NCBI GenBank assembly: GCA_947491945.1
Contig: CANLLN010000022.1
Location: forward strand, 1-64,000
Length of the DNA stretch: 64,000 nucleotides
DNA from: an uncultured Carboxylicivirga sp.
Lineage (GTDB): Bacteria; Bacteroidota; Bacteroidia; Bacteroidales; Marinilabiliaceae
Reading direction: 5' to 3'
Part shown: positions 34,603 through 42,856 of the stretch, one piece after another
How the letters are laid out: each line of letters begins with the position of its first letter
How positions within the stretch are numbered: the stretch's first letter is position 1
The notes under the pieces: model-generated
Database searches by the model: none
Told to the model about the DNA's origin: nothing
The model's input: the letters and a program-made list of their open reading frames with translations, nothing else
Position numbers and translations under genes: made by a program

Positions 34603-35745
34603 ATGATTCAGGTACTCGTTGTGATTCTCTACACCGCGCTACCAGCGTTGGTGCTTTTTTTGTGTGAAAAATTCCAGTTTCTAAATAAAATAGGCTCTGT
34701 TATTCTGGCTTATATGTTCGGTTTGCTTCTGGGCTTATCGGGTTTGATAGATGAGCGTTTCGAAATGGTTCAGGAGGTGTTGATGTCTGTTACTGTGCCG
34801 TTGGCCATTCCGTTGTTGCTATTCTCATCAAATGTTCGTGCCTGGAAAAAGCTGGCTGCTCAGCCGTTTTACTCATTGTTATTTGCCCTTGTAGCTGTAT
34901 TTGCATCGGTAGGTGTGGGTTATGCAATGTTTCATGGCAATGAAATTGATGATTTTCATAAGGTAGGTGGCCTGCTGGTTGGGATTTATAGTGGGGGAAC
35001 ACCTAACTTGGCTTCCCTCAAAATGATTCTGGATGTGAACGAGGAAATTTACCTGGCTGTTCATTCATACGATATGGCCATTGGAGCTGTTTACCTGTTT
35101 TTTTTAATGAGTGTAGGTCAGCGTCTCTTTAGCCTGTTTCTTCCACTGAGCATGGAGAGTAAGTGTGGCACAGAAGTGGGTAATTGTGAGGAGCGTTTAT
35201 GGGACTACCTGAAGCACAAACACCATTGTTTGAAATTGCTGAGAATGTTGCTAATTACCCTGCTAATGGTGGTTTTTGCCGGTGGGGTTATGCTTTTGAT
35301 GCCCGCAAGTTTAAAGATGGTGGTATTTATCTTCCTCATTACAGCAATGGGTATTGGCGGCTCCTCTATCAAGAAAATTAATTCAACACCTGGCACATTT
35401 AGCCTGGGGATGTATCTGATATTAATTTTTAGCATCGTGGTGGCCTCCAAAGTACGATTGGGCAATCTTAGCGATATTAATCCGGTGATATTTGCTTACA
35501 TAACCTTTGTGGTGTTTGTGAGTCTGGTATTGCATGTGCTCTTAGCCCGAACACGGAAAATTGATGCCGATACGGTAATTATTACCTCAGCAGCACTTAT
35601 TTGCAGTCCTCCTTTTGTTCCTGTGGTAGCAGGTTCGTTGCGTAACCATTCGGTGCTGGTGCCGGGTCTTACAATCGGCCTTATCGGGTATGCATTGGGT
35701 AATTACCTGGGTTTTTTGATGGCTTTTGTGCTAAGTTATTTCTGA
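34603..35745 (+). CDS. DUF819 family membrane protein
   Basis: This 380-residue protein has about ten TM helices and the DUF819 pattern (KIGSVILAYMFGLLLGLSG; SVTVPLAIPLLLFSSNVRAW; VGIYSGGTPNLASLKMIL; PFVPVVAGSLRNHSVLVPGLT). Members are presumed transporters of unknown substrate. It begins 33 bases after dacB on the same strand and could be co-transcribed. Its stop is one base from that of the convergent barrel protein. Confidence 0.88.
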   Translation: MIQVLVVILYTALPALVLFLCEKFQFLNKIGSVILAYMFGLLLGLSGLIDERFEMVQEVLMSVTVPLAIPLLLFSSNVRAWKKLAAQPFYSLLFALVAVFASVGVGYAMFHGNEIDDFHKVGGLLVGIYSGGTPNLASLKMILDVNEEIYLAVHSYDMAIGAVYLFFLMSVGQRLFSLFLPLSMESKCGTEVGNCEERLWDYLKHKHHCLKLLRMLLITLLMVVFAGGVMLLMPASLKMVVFIFLITAMGIGGSSIKKINSTPGTFSLGMYLILIFSIVVASKVRLGNLSDINPVIFAYITFVVFVSLVLHVLLARTRKIDADTVIITSAALICSPPFVPVVAGSLRNHSVLVPGLTIGLIGYALGNYLGFLMAFVLSYF

Positions 35746-35746
35746 T

Positions 35747-37084
35747 TTAAAACAAATAGTTGAGGGTAATGTAAAGTCCTGAAGTGCCATCTTGTTTGCT
35801 GGTGGCCATACCATAGTCGGCCGAGACTACAAAGTTCTCATTAAGTGCCCCTTTGATGCCCAGACCATAGCTAAAATGTGCTTTATCCCGGACGTTGTTG
35901 AAGTAGCGGCTGTATTCGCTTTCAGGTACCCTTGATTTATCGATTTTATATTCTTGCGTGATTAAGCCCATGTCAACAAAATAGTTCGTGCCCAGGTAAA
36001 AGTCCTGGCGAAAGAGTTTACTTTTCCATATTTTCCAGCGTAACTCAACATTGGTGAGCAAACCGCCATCTCCGACTATTCTGTTGCGATTGATGCCACG
36101 TAATGTTTTGGCACCGCCCATTCCCTGCGAAGTTGCCGAGGTTAATGTACTGGTCGTCATGTGGGGGAGCAGGTAAAAGGGAATAGTTCCATGGAGTTTG
36201 TGTTGATAGCCAATGCGGTAGGCTGCAATAAGATTGCTGTTCTGGGTGAGGCTAAAGTATTGACGGTGAAAAAAACTGATGCGGCTATAGCTCCCTTTTT
36301 GGGTGGATAAAAATGATGGCATGTGGGAGATAAACAGTTCTGTCCATGTGCCACTGGATGGGTTCGCAATAATATCTCGTGTATCGTATGAGATACCTGC
36401 TTTCAGGTAGGCATGTTGTCCGCCATTAGCTTCTTCGGGGCTTATGATTCCCCATTGCAGATACTTATCGTATAAGCCATCAATTTGTGGCAATTGATCT
36501 TGTTTATCTTTTTTGCGGTTCAGGCGATCCACATCTACCGAACCAATATCAAAATTGAAGTATACCAGTCCGGCCATCCAGTTCCATTCATCCTGGCTGT
36601 CAATAATCTTCCCTTTTAGGTTAGTCATTATTCTAAACATACCCCGGTGGTGGCGGTAAAAAACTCTTGATTTGTAATTTTCAGCGCCATCATCTTCCCA
36701 ATCGCTGTTGTAGATGGCGTCCCGACCATTAAATCCATAAAAATCCAGCGCTAAATCTCTGAACCAGGTTATGTCAGCGGTTGTCCTGATACCACGAAGT
36801 AGTTTAGGAGAGTCATAATAGATGCGGGCCAGAGTGGAGCCTGCTGTGTATTTTGAGAATTCCAGATAGAGGGAGTGCTCATAATCCGGATAGTTGGAGC
36901 CATCGCCATACCAGTAAAAATTTGTAAGGCCGCCATATTGAAAGCCCAAGTCGGCATCAAAGGAGATGGCAGGCAGTAATCCAAAAGTAAAGCCCTTTTT
37001 AATGTAGGTGGAGTCATTAGGTGTCGCGCTTGCACAGATTACTGTTATGGTTAGCAGGCAAGTCAGATATATCGATTTGATCAT
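35747..37084 (-). CDS. outer-membrane beta-barrel protein, BamA-like surface antigen family
   Basis: This 445-residue protein has a signal peptide (MIKSIYLTCLLTITVICASA) and alternating beta strands ending in a C-terminal phenylalanine (LYITLNYLF), the usual signature for BAM-assembled barrels. The motif GGAKTLRGINRNRIVGDGG resembles the conserved RGF/Y barrel loop of Omp85 proteins. No POTRA repeats are present. The substrate or role is unknown. The start at 37084 is chosen at the signal peptide rather than codons further upstream. It ends tail-to-tail with the DUF819 gene. Confidence 0.82.
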   Translation of the reverse strand: MIKSIYLTCLLTITVICASATPNDSTYIKKGFTFGLLPAISFDADLGFQYGGLTNFYWYGDGSNYPDYEHSLYLEFSKYTAGSTLARIYYDSPKLLRGIRTTADITWFRDLALDFYGFNGRDAIYNSDWEDDGAENYKSRVFYRHHRGMFRIMTNLKGKIIDSQDEWNWMAGLVYFNFDIGSVDVDRLNRKKDKQDQLPQIDGLYDKYLQWGIISPEEANGGQHAYLKAGISYDTRDIIANPSSGTWTELFISHMPSFLSTQKGSYSRISFFHRQYFSLTQNSNLIAAYRIGYQHKLHGTIPFYLLPHMTTSTLTSATSQGMGGAKTLRGINRNRIVGDGGLLTNVELRWKIWKSKLFRQDFYLGTNYFVDMGLITQEYKIDKSRVPESEYSRYFNNVRDKAHFSYGLGIKGALNENFVVSADYGMATSKQDGTSGLYITLNYLF

Positions 37085-37154
37085 AGTCTTGGTTTTAGGA
37101 GGCTCAAAGTTAATACCATTCGGTGGAAATATGCCCTTATCATCTGAAATATAG

Positions 37155-37188
37155 AAAAGGCCAGACAAAATTATATGCCTGGCCCGTG
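37155..37188 (-). terminator. terminator of the YitT-family gene
   Basis: The stem GGCCAG / CTGGCC (37159-37164 with 37179-37184) is followed on the minus strand by TTTTC. It lies 28 bases past the YitT gene stop. Confidence 0.6.
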
Positions 37189-37211
37189 ATTTTAATATAC
37201 TTGTATGTTAT

Positions 37212-38123
37212 TTACTCACTTTTGTCTTCCAGCGACTTGAAGCCTTCGCCAATAATCTCTGATGTTTCCATAATAGCCATAAAAGCCTCAGGGTCTATGG
37301 TTTTGATCATGGCCTGTAAGGCCGACACCTCACGACGTGTTACTACTGTGAATATTATCCTTTTAGCATCGCCGCTATACATCCCTTCGCCATTTAGGTA
37401 GGTGCCACCCCGCTCCAGGGTGTTCAATATTTTGTCTTTAATCAGGGCGTGTTTGTCGGACACAATCAATAGCGCCCGCTCATAATTCAAGCCATCAATG
37501 GTAATGTCAATTACCTTGCCGGTGATAAAAATGACGATCCATGAGTATAGTGGTATTTTCCAGTCTTTAAATACAATAAGACCGATGAGTACAATAACGG
37601 AGTCGACAATAATTAGTAGCTGTCCAACAGATATTCGGCTGTATTTGGCCAGTATCATGGCCACTATGTCCGATCCGCCCGAGGTGGCTTTAGCTTTGAA
37701 GATAAGTCCTAAACCGAGACCGATTACTATGCCGCCAAACACACACGATAGTAAAAGGTCATCAGTTAGCCCCAATGGATCGTTTGCACCAATAAAGTAA
37801 GTGAGGCCATCCATAAAAATGGTGGTAAGTACCATTCCTAATATGGTTTTAATGCCGAAGCGTGCGCCCAGTATCTTAATGCCCAGCAGGGTTAAAGGTA
37901 TATTCAGCACTAGTCCGAAAGTACCCACCGGAATGGCAGGTACCAGGTGATGTACTACAATGCCAATACCATAGACGCCGCCTGGTACGATGTTATAAGG
38001 GTTGATGAAAAAGACAAATCCGGCAGCCAAAATAAAAGCACCGCTTACAATAAGAGTATAGTCTAGTATGGTTCTTTTGGTACTCTCGCCATACAGTTGG
38101 GCAGTAATTTTTAATTTTTCCAT
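37212..38123 (-). CDS. YitT family membrane protein (DUF2179 C-terminal domain)
   Basis: This 303-residue protein has five to six TM helices in the first ~205 residues (FINPYNIVPGGVYGIGIVVHH; KATSGGSDIVAMILAKYS). A soluble C-terminal DUF2179 domain follows (GGTYLNGEGMYSGDAKRIIF; IDPEAFMAIMETSEIIGEGF). The family is widespread and of unknown transport function. A minus-strand -7 box lies at 38175-38182. Confidence 0.9.
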   Translation of the reverse strand: MEKLKITAQLYGESTKRTILDYTLIVSGAFILAAGFVFFINPYNIVPGGVYGIGIVVHHLVPAIPVGTFGLVLNIPLTLLGIKILGARFGIKTILGMVLTTIFMDGLTYFIGANDPLGLTDDLLLSCVFGGIVIGLGLGLIFKAKATSGGSDIVAMILAKYSRISVGQLLIIVDSVIVLIGLIVFKDWKIPLYSWIVIFITGKVIDITIDGLNYERALLIVSDKHALIKDKILNTLERGGTYLNGEGMYSGDAKRIIFTVVTRREVSALQAMIKTIDPEAFMAIMETSEIIGEGFKSLEDKSE

Positions 38124-38174
38124 TTTTTTGAGTTAATTGAGTGTGATGGTTAGTGTGTTAATTTTTTGCGGGCG

Positions 38175-38182
38175 CAAAATTA
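38175..38182 (-). promoter_or_regulatory. -7 box of the YitT-family gene
   Basis: CAAAATTA on plus reads TAATTTTG on minus, a match to TAnnTTTG, followed by CGCC. It lies about 50 bases before the gene start. Confidence 0.5.
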
Positions 38183-38317
38183 AATACTTTAATCACATTT
38201 TAAAGAAAATAAACAGAAATCAGTAAGATTGTTATAAAATAAACAAACGCTTAGAATGTACGAGGGGCAAGCTGAAGGTGCCGGCGTGCAGAGTAGTGTT
38301 CAACTAAAATGATAATT

Positions 38318-39091
38318 ATGAAGGATCTAAAGATTGCACTTCTTCAATATGACATCCTTTGGGAGGATACCTTCGGCAACTTAAGCCGCCTCGATGAATA
38401 TATTTCACAAATGGAGGAGGATACCGATGTACTTATTTTGCCAGAGATGTTTCATTGTGGATTCAGCATGTCACCCGCAAAAAATGCTCAAAAGGAGGGG
38501 GGTGAGGTATTGCAATGGATGCGGAATGTGGCAGTGACCTATGGTGTAACCGTTCTGGGGAGTGTAGTGGTGGAAACAGGTGGTGATTTCGTTAATCGCT
38601 TATATGTTGTGGATGAACACTCGCTGCATTACTACGACAAGCGGCATCTGTTTACTATGGGCGATGAGCATCTTCATTACGCGGCCGGTAGTCTGCGGCT
38701 TGTTGTTACCATTAAGGGCTGGCGTTTTTGCCTGCTTATTTGCTACGATCTGCGTTTCCCGGTGTGGAGTCGTAACCTGGGAGAAGCTTATGATGTGCTT
38801 GTTTATGTGGCTAACTGGCCTGCATCACGTAAAAAAGTATGGAATACCTTACTGCCAGCGCGCGCATTGGAAAATCAGAGTTACGTTGTGGGACTAAATC
38901 GCATAGGTAATGACGGGCAACTGTCGTATGCTGGTCAAAGTCGTGTTATTAATGCGCGGGGAGAAGTGATCTGTGATATGGCAGATAACAATGGTTTTGC
39001 TTATGTTGTACTCAATCATTCCGCATTAAGGGATTTCCGTAAGGCTTTTCCAGTGCTTAATGATGCTGATAATTACAAAATTACCGATTAA
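38318..39091 (+). CDS. omega-amidase-like carbon-nitrogen hydrolase
   Basis: This 257-residue nitrilase-superfamily enzyme has the Glu-Lys-Cys triad: E43 in LILPEMFHCGFSM, K108 in YYDKRHLFTMGDE and C142 in LLICYDLRFPVWSRN. The HLFTMGDE and CYDLRFPVW features match the YafV/Nit2 omega-amidase group, which hydrolyses alpha-ketoglutaramate and similar amides. ATG 38318 (MKDLKIALLQYD) is used; ATG 38309 is three codons upstream. It stands alone. Confidence 0.88.
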   Translation: MKDLKIALLQYDILWEDTFGNLSRLDEYISQMEEDTDVLILPEMFHCGFSMSPAKNAQKEGGEVLQWMRNVAVTYGVTVLGSVVVETGGDFVNRLYVVDEHSLHYYDKRHLFTMGDEHLHYAAGSLRLVVTIKGWRFCLLICYDLRFPVWSRNLGEAYDVLVYVANWPASRKKVWNTLLPARALENQSYVVGLNRIGNDGQLSYAGQSRVINARGEVICDMADNNGFAYVVLNHSALRDFRKAFPVLNDADNYKITD

Positions 39092-39188
39092 TTTTTCAGA
39101 GGTGATATTTTTTTTGGTGGGCTTGAATCATTGTCAGAATTCTATTAACTTTAATTATCAACTTTCAATAGTAACAAATTGTAATATT

Positions 39189-39440
39189 ATGAAGACTTTC
39201 AATGTATTTGTGCCCGATGATAAGATGCATTTCTTTGGTGAATTACTCGATGGCCTCAATATAAAGTGGGAGGCTAAGGCAATGGAAAGTAGAAAAATAA
39301 AGAGCACTGAATTACCTGAACCGCCTCCTAAGGCGTACGAGGTAAATGAGGAGGTAAGGAAAAAGGCAGCAAAAGTGAGAGAAGATAGCTTGAAAGACGT
39401 CATCAGCCGCCTTGATAAGATGCGAAGAGGCAGGTCGTAA
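39189..39440 (+). CDS. small hypothetical protein, antitoxin-like
   Basis: This 83-residue protein (MKTFNVFVPDDKMHFFGELL at the N-terminus, strongly basic and helical C-terminus) has its start fixed by the ATG at 39189. The opening resembles small Bacteroidota proteins that I recall next to RelE/ParE-type toxins, but no toxin gene follows here; the next gene is unrelated and starts 107 bases later. It could be an orphan antitoxin-like protein. The family is not firmly recognised. Confidence 0.6.
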   Translation: MKTFNVFVPDDKMHFFGELLDGLNIKWEAKAMESRKIKSTELPEPPPKAYEVNEEVRKKAAKVREDSLKDVISRLDKMRRGRS

Positions 39441-39547
39441 GCACACGTTAGTGTTGGTGTTTGGTATGGTTATTGTTATTTAGATAATCGGCGTCATCTT
39501 CTGGATTCGCCATTTTCTTCAATAGCTAACCGTCTAAAACTTGAATT

Positions 39548-40180
39548 ATGAATGTTACCATCAAATTTTTCAGCACTTTATTCTTTTTGTGTTTTGTTGT
39601 TGTGGGGCTTGAGGCACAGGAAACTATCTTAGATAAAGAGGTTTATGATGTAGTGGATAAGCTGCCACGCCTTAAAAAAGCAGGTAAGGATATTGGGCAG
39701 CATTTTCGGAAGCAGATTGATTTTGATAGCGCCTATAAGTTACAAGGTATAGAGGGTGACGTGTGGCTTAGCTTTGTGGTGACCTCCAAAGGAGTTGTGG
39801 AACAGGCCGAAGTGGAAAAAGGTATTGATGAAAAGTTGGACGCCGAGGTGCTGGCAATGCTAAAGGATTCGGGACCGTGGAAGCCCGGTACGGTGAATCG
39901 GCAAGCCGTTAATACCCGCATGCGTATCCCTGTTCGTTTTGCCCTGACCAACGATGAACGTCAGATGGCGACGCAGATCCGCTCCCTGAATGCAATGGGA
40001 AAGCAACCCTTGTTTGTACTGGATAATAAAATTGTGGATGGATTAATGGAGATAGCGGACTATAATGTGGCATCCATACGAATTATCAAAGGGGAAAAAG
40101 CCATTCGTCTTTATGGAACACAGGCTGCCGATGGTGTGGTAGTGATCACTTCTAAGCGAGGTACGCCTCCTATTTATTAG
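39548..40180 (+). CDS. TonB C-terminal domain fused to a TonB-receptor plug-like segment
   Basis: This 210-residue protein has a signal peptide or anchor (VTIKFFSTLFFLCFVVVGLEAQ). A TonB C-terminal-like domain follows (~45-140: GIEGDVWLSFVVTSKGVVEQ, GPWKPGTVNRQAVNTRMRIP). The last ~55 residues resemble part of a TonB-dependent receptor plug (PLFVLDNKIVDGLMEIADYN, ASIRIIKGEKAIRLYGTQAADGVVVI in pattern). Such fusions occur in Bacteroidota, sometimes in regulated M56-peptidase or TonB systems. No membrane-anchored TonB spacer is present, and no exbB/exbD is nearby. The domain calls are good; the role is unknown. Confidence 0.78.
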   Translation: MNVTIKFFSTLFFLCFVVVGLEAQETILDKEVYDVVDKLPRLKKAGKDIGQHFRKQIDFDSAYKLQGIEGDVWLSFVVTSKGVVEQAEVEKGIDEKLDAEVLAMLKDSGPWKPGTVNRQAVNTRMRIPVRFALTNDERQMATQIRSLNAMGKQPLFVLDNKIVDGLMEIADYNVASIRIIKGEKAIRLYGTQAADGVVVITSKRGTPPIY

Positions 40181-40481
40181 TGAGTTATCTCATGAGTAAT
40201 AAGATAGCCTGATTGTATTTGTAATATGGTCGTCGTTTTTGGATGATCATGAAGTTCAGCCTCAACAATTTTTGAAGTGTTGAAGAGTGAACCTCCTTGA
40301 AAACATTTTTGTTAAACCGATAAAAAGCCTTTCTTTGTAGTAACCCTTCAAAATATCGGTTTAACTAACTGCATTTATTTTTGGAAAATTATAAGCTACC
40401 AAGGCCTTGTGGCTCTTGATTGTAGCTTTAGTGCGCGATAGCGATAAGTTATTAGAGCACTTGAAATACTTAGTCTGCGTT

Positions 40482-40500
40482 AGCTCACTAATGCTGAGCT
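40482..40500. repeat. small inverted repeat AGCTCA/TGAGCT
   Basis: AGCTCA (40482-40487) and TGAGCT (40495-40500) enclose a 7-base loop, next to the repeated AGCTTTAGTGCG motif. Its meaning is unknown. Confidence 0.4.
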
Positions 40501-40679
40501 TTAGTGCGGAAGATAAGCCACAGGATTTATAATTTGAAAGCAGTCGCGACAAGAGACTAGTCAGCAAATGTTTACGAAGTTTAATGTAGCTGATTGTCAA
40601 ATTTTTATCTTTGATGTTTTCTGTTTTTAAACATCTTATTAAAATGATAAAAGGCATGTGAATAATACGATTTTCAGCG

Positions 40680-40687
40680 TAAATTTG
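40680..40687 (+). promoter_or_regulatory. -7 box of the pta promoter
   Basis: TAAATTTG matches TAnnTTTG and is followed by CAGCA. TGTG at 40657-40660 sits at the -33 spacing as a weak partner. The predicted start is about 30 bases before the pta ATG. Confidence 0.6.
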
Positions 40688-40723
40688 CAGCATTATTGAT
40701 AATTATAACTTTTTATAGAACAA

Positions 40724-41728
40724 ATGGAATTTATAGAACAACTTAAGCAGAGGGCAGGCGAGAATAAGAAACGCATCGTTCTGCCTGAAGGTTTAGAGGA
40801 GCGTACGCTTCGTGCCGCTAATACGATTTTAACAGAAGACTTCGCTGATATTATCCTTATTGGTAACCCCGATAAGGTGAAGGCAGCAGCGAGTGAATTT
40901 GGTTTGGAGGCGATTGGCAAGGCAACAGTTGTTGATCCGGAGATGCACGATAAGATGGAGGCTTATGCCGACATGATGGTGGAGATCAGAAAAAACAAAG
41001 GATTAACAAAAGAGGAAGCCCTTAAGTTGATAAAAAACCCGTTGTTTTTGGCAGTGATGATGATTAAGGCCGGAGATGCCGATGGCGAGGTGGCAGGTGC
41101 TGATAATGCTACCGGCGATGTGTTACGACCCGCTTTTCAATATGTTAAAACAGCGCCGGGCATTAGTGTTGTTTCCGGAGCCTTCATTATGATATTAAAA
41201 GATAAGAGCTTTGGTGAAGAAGGTATGATGGTGTTTGCCGATTGCGCGGTGCATCCTAACCCCACTGCCGAGGAGCTGGCTGAGATAGCCGTGGCCACCG
41301 GACGCACCACCAAAGCCATTGCCGGTTTTGAACCCAAAATTGCCATGTTAAGCTTCTCAACAAAGGGATCGGCGAAGCATGAGATGGTAGATAAGGTGGC
41401 AACAGCCACTGCCCTGGCGCAGAAGATGGCTCCGGATATGAAAATTGACGGCGAGCTCCAGTCCGATGCTGCTATTGTACCGGCTATCGGTCAGAAAAAG
41501 GCACCGGGTTCTGAAATTGCCGGGCAGGCCAATGTGTTGGTGTTCCCAACACTAGAGACTGGTAATATTGCCTATAAGCTGGTGCAGCGAATGGCGCAGG
41601 CCGAAGCAATTGGTCCCGTGCTACAGGGGATGGCGGCTCCCATCAACGATCTGTCGCGCGGTTGTTCCGTGAGTGACATTGTTAACCTGGTGGCAATCAC
41701 GGCAAATCAGGCAGCAGGAAATATGTAA
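40724..41728 (+). CDS. pta: phosphate acetyltransferase
   Basis: This 334-residue single-domain PTA_PTB enzyme converts acetyl-CoA and phosphate to acetyl phosphate and CoA. Motifs include RIVLPEGLEERTLRAA, GADNATGDVLRPAFQ, FADCAVHPNPTAEELAEIA, AMLSFSTKGSAKHEMVDK and LVFPTLETGNIAYKLVQR. It lacks the N-terminal regulatory domain of E. coli Pta and matches the short type. It heads the pta-dehydrogenase-ackA-ptb-buk series and has its own promoter. Confidence 0.95.
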   Translation: MEFIEQLKQRAGENKKRIVLPEGLEERTLRAANTILTEDFADIILIGNPDKVKAAASEFGLEAIGKATVVDPEMHDKMEAYADMMVEIRKNKGLTKEEALKLIKNPLFLAVMMIKAGDADGEVAGADNATGDVLRPAFQYVKTAPGISVVSGAFIMILKDKSFGEEGMMVFADCAVHPNPTAEELAEIAVATGRTTKAIAGFEPKIAMLSFSTKGSAKHEMVDKVATATALAQKMAPDMKIDGELQSDAAIVPAIGQKKAPGSEIAGQANVLVFPTLETGNIAYKLVQRMAQAEAIGPVLQGMAAPINDLSRGCSVSDIVNLVAITANQAAGNM

Positions 41729-41732
41729 TAGC

Positions 41733-41757
41733 AAGCCGGTTAGCGCCGGCTTTTGTA
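41733..41757 (+). terminator. weak hairpin after pta
   Basis: The stem AAGCCGG / CCGGCTT (41733-41739 with 41746-41752) is followed by TTGTATTT. It may reduce read-through from pta into the dehydrogenase gene rather than fully terminate. Confidence 0.55.
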
Positions 41758-41811
41758 TTTGAAGGCAATAACATAAGTATAAAAATCATTAGGAATTTAA
41801 AGGACAGATAG

Positions 41812-42795
41812 ATGGCTGAAATTCTTGTGGAACCTATTGAACAGTATGCTCTAGGTCAAAAGAAAAAAGGGAAAACACTGTTTTCGAAAGTCGGTGTTAT
41901 AGGATGTGGAAAAGAAGGACAAAGTATTGTCCGTATTGCCAGTTGGCATGGCATGGAAGTCGTTTTTATTGAGCTGAATGAAGAGAAAATATCTCAGGCG
42001 TTGGATAATATCGGTAAGGAGTTGGATAGCCGAATTGAAAACTGGGGTTTGACAGGAAGCGAGAAACGTGCCATAATGAGTCGCATTAAGGGCTCTACCA
42101 ACTTTAGCGATTTAGGCGATTGTGACTTTGTGATTGAGGCCATACGCGCCGACGAGAAGACAGGTGTGCGCAGCATTGATACCCGCAAGGAAGTGTTTAG
42201 AAAGGTAGAGGAAGTGGTAAGCCGCGATGCTATTATCGCCACCAATGCAACTACCATTGTCGTAACAGAATTGGCCTCTGAGTTGCAATTCCCAGAGCGT
42301 TGTGCCAGCCTCCATTTTTTTGTAACATCACCCGAAGCCCGCATCATCGAGGTAGTAAAGGGTTTATACACTTCCAGCGATGTGTATGAGCGCGTTTGTA
42401 CCTTTGTTAAGTTGATTAATCGCGATGTAATTCCTGTGGAAGAATCAGCCGGTATTGTGAGTGTTCGTTTGTACGTTACCCTGCTTAACGAGGCTTGTGC
42501 CACGCTGATGGAAGGGGTAGCTACTATGCGTGATATTGATAAGACCATGGAGATTGGTTTGGGTATGCGCGTAGGTCCCTTTAAGGCTGCTGATATTATT
42601 GGTTTGGATAAAGTGGTTCGTTGGATGGAAAACCTTCATGAAGAATTCGGTAATCAACGTTTTGCTCCCTCCCCAATGATCCGTCGTTTGGTGCGTGCCA
42701 AGCGTTTGGGTAGTCATGTGGGGGTTGGTTTCTATCGTTACGATCAGGAGGGTAATATCCTGGATGAAGAAACGAATGCCGGGAAACGCGACTAG
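41812..42795 (+). CDS. divergent 3-hydroxyacyl-CoA dehydrogenase family protein
   Basis: This 327-residue protein has an NAD-binding Rossmann fold (VGVIGCGKEGQSIV, G31-x-G33-x-x-G36) and the 3HCDH C-terminal domain. The catalytic dyad appears as H168 in LHFFVTSP and E180 in RIIEVVKG. However, the usual SNTSS segment reads TNATTIVV and HFFNP reads HFFVTSP, both departures from classical enzymes. Related enzymes oxidise (S)-3-hydroxybutyryl-CoA. It sits between pta and ackA with no thiolase, crotonase or acyl-CoA dehydrogenase nearby. About 20 extra residues precede the Rossmann fold. The substrate is uncertain. Confidence 0.8.
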   Translation: MAEILVEPIEQYALGQKKKGKTLFSKVGVIGCGKEGQSIVRIASWHGMEVVFIELNEEKISQALDNIGKELDSRIENWGLTGSEKRAIMSRIKGSTNFSDLGDCDFVIEAIRADEKTGVRSIDTRKEVFRKVEEVVSRDAIIATNATTIVVTELASELQFPERCASLHFFVTSPEARIIEVVKGLYTSSDVYERVCTFVKLINRDVIPVEESAGIVSVRLYVTLLNEACATLMEGVATMRDIDKTMEIGLGMRVGPFKAADIIGLDKVVRWMENLHEEFGNQRFAPSPMIRRLVRAKRLGSHVGVGFYRYDQEGNILDEETNAGKRD

Positions 42796-42856
42796 TGGAG
42801 TAGAATAAAAATAACGAACATGATGGTGGTGTCATCATCAAAAAACGACTTTTGAA

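Larger units (their letters stand above)
40181..40723. other. intergenic region with short repeats upstream of pta
   Basis: No gene is supported in 543 bases. AGCTTTAGTGCG occurs twice in direct orientation (in the 40421-40440 and 40497-40510 neighbourhoods), each time followed within a few bases by GATAAG. AGCTCA / TGAGCT form a small hairpin at 40482-40500. A minus-strand open frame (40361-40693) covers it but has unconvincing composition. The pta promoter lies at the end. Confidence 0.45.

Noticed and set aside
40361-40693. 110-residue minus-strand open frame upstream of pta
   Set aside because: It has no signal or domain, is rich in Ser/Lys/Leu of low complexity, overlaps the pta promoter and contains the short repeats. 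I kept it as intergenic.
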